A stretch of DNA of 64,000 nucleotides from Campylorhamphus procurvoides (Eukaryota > Chordata > Aves > Passeriformes > Dendrocolaptidae). The position numbers were made by a program, and so were the translations under genes. The notes below the pieces were generated by a model. That model did not search any database. It saw only the letters and a list, made by a program, of their open reading frames with translations, and was not told the DNA's origin. The stretch spans positions 62,001 to 126,000 of the forward strand of contig WBMV01007323.1 in assembly GCA_013396655.1 (NCBI GenBank). Reading direction: 5' to 3'. Below, in pieces: positions 61,691 to 64,000 of this stretch. The stretch's first letter is position 1. Each line of letters begins with the position of its first letter.

Positions 61691-64000
61691 TGAAATAATT
61701 CATTGGGAATTTACAACTCAAAATGTGATATTTTCTTCTAAATTTGGAATATGTTAATTAGCTTCAAGTTTATTAGTAACTCAAGTCTACAGTTTGGAGG
61801 CTATTCAGTTGTTCATCAGACATGAGTAGATGGTGTCTGTGGGCCCCATTGAACTTGTACCTGCATCTCAGAGAAGTAGTCTTGCTGATGGCAGGCCCAG
61901 CCACCCTTGAATCCTCTGTAGACCTCCTTTCCTTCTTGTCTAGATCGTAACTGTTGTCATCTTGGGACATCCTGCTGCCTTTGGTTGAGGTCAAATTTTA
62001 ACAAGTTGGATAGAGGAGATGAAAGATTCTACCAGTTTACACCAGTGCAGACTTCCCTCTACCCCAGACCACCTCTCCCTCAGTGGAATGTTTCAGGCTT
62101 GGCAGTTTATTTTGTTCAACTCTTCTCACATTTTAACAGACCTCCCTCATATGGAGGTCTTTGGTGGTGACAGGGCTCTCAGTAATAGTCTTTACTCACA
62201 ATATTAATGGATAAGAAGTGTAGACATTATTATCAACACATGATGGCTCCCCAAGATATCTGTATGTTGCTCTTTGACCTGTTGGCATTGCTTGAGAGTA
62301 TTCCTGCCTGGGATAGAGACAGTGCATCACTACACAGGGTCTTGGAAGATGCTGGGATATTTAGCAGGGGCAGAGATCAGCATTGACAAGGAATATTGCT
62401 CCAGAGCTGTATATATGGAAACAAATTGGGTGAATGATCACAAAACACTTTATCCTCAAGTACTACCTGGTGATGCAGTGATGTTCTGAGCCCGGTGCTT
62501 TTTCTACACAGATGAGCAATAGAATCTGCCAAAGCACATCCGGCATGATAGATGTTGCTCTTCGAATTCTCTTTTTCATCGGAAGAGCAATGAAAATTCA
62601 CTTTCTATGGAGAGCTGTGAGCCATGATAACAGTGTCAATTATAAATACAGTGAAGTATCAGCAGAAAAAGCCTCTAATCACCCTTGAATTCTGACTAGG
62701 TCCAGAAGTTTCAGATAAAACTAAACCCTTTTCCTCTGAGATTATCCCCTTGATATCCAGATCAAGGGGATTTCCTAGTAAAACAGGAACTTCAGAGTCC
62801 TCATTCAAATGCAGTATTTTATGTTTCTAAGGTTCATAAATAATACTATAATTCCCTTGCTACACAAATATTTTTATCGTCTACCTCTTAGGAACATATA
62901 AAAGGCACAAACTCCGCTAAAATTGGTTAACCAAATTTGATTAGGTCAAAACTTGTTTTCACGTGAAAAAAATAGGAAGCATTTCCTCCTCCCTTCCTCT
63001 GTGTAACAGAAGTTCAAAGAAGCTGTACTTTCAGACACTATAATTAGGTTTGATTAAAAAAAAGAAAAAAACCTTTTTCATCTTGATTAATATAAGCCTT
63101 CCTTGAGAAAATTTTAAATGCATTAAAGAATGATGTTCTTTTCATTTGAAAAAGCTTCTCTTTAATTTAGTAGTTCATAAGTTCTTTAAAGCCAATATTG
63201 ACAATGGAAGGACAGCTGTATTTTTTGGGAGCAAGAATAACTCTATTATCAGCAACATATTAGTGATGAAGAATAGTTCAATGGGTAAGAAGCTATCTTT
63301 GGACTCACAGAATAGTGAAGTTTCTTTAGGAAATACCAAACTAACAAGAAACAGTTTTCAGAAAATTAGAGTGTCAGTATAGCTTCCTGCTCTAAAGTGG
63401 TTTCACAAAATCAGAAAAATAAAAAGGAAAGGTCAAAATAGTTAATTCTGACAATTTTTGAGCAATATCTTTTGGCATTTTAAAATTATATCTTTGAGTT
63501 TTAAAGTTACTTGAAATCATAAAACATGGTAAATAACCTTTAATTTGGCTTAGAAAAAGATTTTCAGTTGAAAGAAATGTTTGGGTCAGCAAAAGATGTG
63601 CTCTCTCTCTCAGTTCACATAGTACACACCTCTCTGCATCCCTGAAAGCCTTTAACAATTGTTTTTACTATCAGGATAAACTGAAAAATGTGTTCAGTTT
63701 TCCAACTAAAACATCCAGTGTTTACATAACTTGTTTTTCAAGAGCTTGGGATTTAGTTTTTGGCTCTGCAAAAGAATTCCTATATAATGTTGTGGACTTG
63801 GATGAAGATTTGGAAGAGGAGTCACAAGAAATTTATGTCAGATTTAGGCAATGAAGTTTAAAAATCTAATCAACTGTATCTAACTTTAGCAGTGCTAAGA
63901 GTCCAAGAGTGCCTTAACTTTTAAATGGTTTTTGTCTAGGTGCTTAAACTCTGCTCTTTTAATGAACAGAGGTGTTGCACTATTGGTTAGGTTAAAAGTC
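61691..64000. other. Unique AT-rich non-coding DNA
   Basis: No gene recognised. It contains a strong hairpin at 62744-62771. Small frames at 61773-62601 and 63146-63658 overlap on opposite strands and lack known domains. Confidence 0.5.
62744..62771. other. Hairpin, 11-base perfect arms with 6-base loop
   Basis: ATCCCCTTGAT (62744-62754) and ATCAAGGGGAT (62761-62771) are exact reverse complements separated by ATCCAG. No T-run or coding frame next to it suggests a specific role. Confidence 0.95.

Overview
The window looks like bird nuclear DNA, most likely from a passerine. It is AT-rich, has no bacterial operon structure and no long open reading frames, and carries many Chicken Repeat 1 (CR1) LINE fragments. 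These end in the usual CR1 3' tail (…CCATTCTGTGATTCTGTGAT and variants). The best lineage clue is a short element at 23138-23280 (minus strand). It joins a degenerate tRNA-Ile to a CR1-type 3' tail, which is the architecture I recall for the passerine SINE family TguSINE1. This identification is from memory and should be confirmed with a repeat library.

I find no protein-coding gene, rRNA, functional tRNA or CRISPR array that I can support. Most open frames are short chance frames with no recognisable motif. The longest (about 173 codons, ending at 20097) is the decayed reverse-transcriptase end of a CR1 element. The window is best read as intergenic or deep intronic DNA: young and old transposon remnants, simple repeats, a few GC-richer patches and possible regulatory sequence.

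Layout. 1-13 kb: one clear CR1 3' end (893-1420), two ancient MIR/L3-like fragments (3455-3589, 7937-8085), otherwise unique AT-rich DNA. 13.3-16.5 kb: a CR1 cluster with an old RT fragment, an inverted CR1 tail, a plus-strand CR1 fragment running into a pyrimidine repeat, and another plus-strand CR1 3' end. 17.1-17.4 kb: an isolated GC- and CpG-richer patch, the best candidate for a promoter, first exon or insulator. 19.5-20.4 kb: the longest CR1 copy. 21.6-23.3 kb: an ancient MIR/L3 remnant and the tRNA-Ile SINE. 23-58 kb: mostly unique DNA with low-complexity tracts, a compound microsatellite at 30.5 kb, a tRNA-like SINE-head fragment at 33.2 kb, a short CR1 tail at 52.5 kb, and several stretches that read like conserved non-coding elements (around 41.2, 54.9 and 56.7 kb). 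58.2-59.05 kb: a probable solo endogenous-retrovirus LTR on the minus strand. 59.5-64 kb: ancient CR1/L3 remnants, hairpins and unique DNA.

No genes can be shown to act together here. I found no convincing new biological system. The most informative points are the passerine SINE, the solo LTR, the GC-rich patch and the regulatory-looking stretch near 56.4-57.0 kb.
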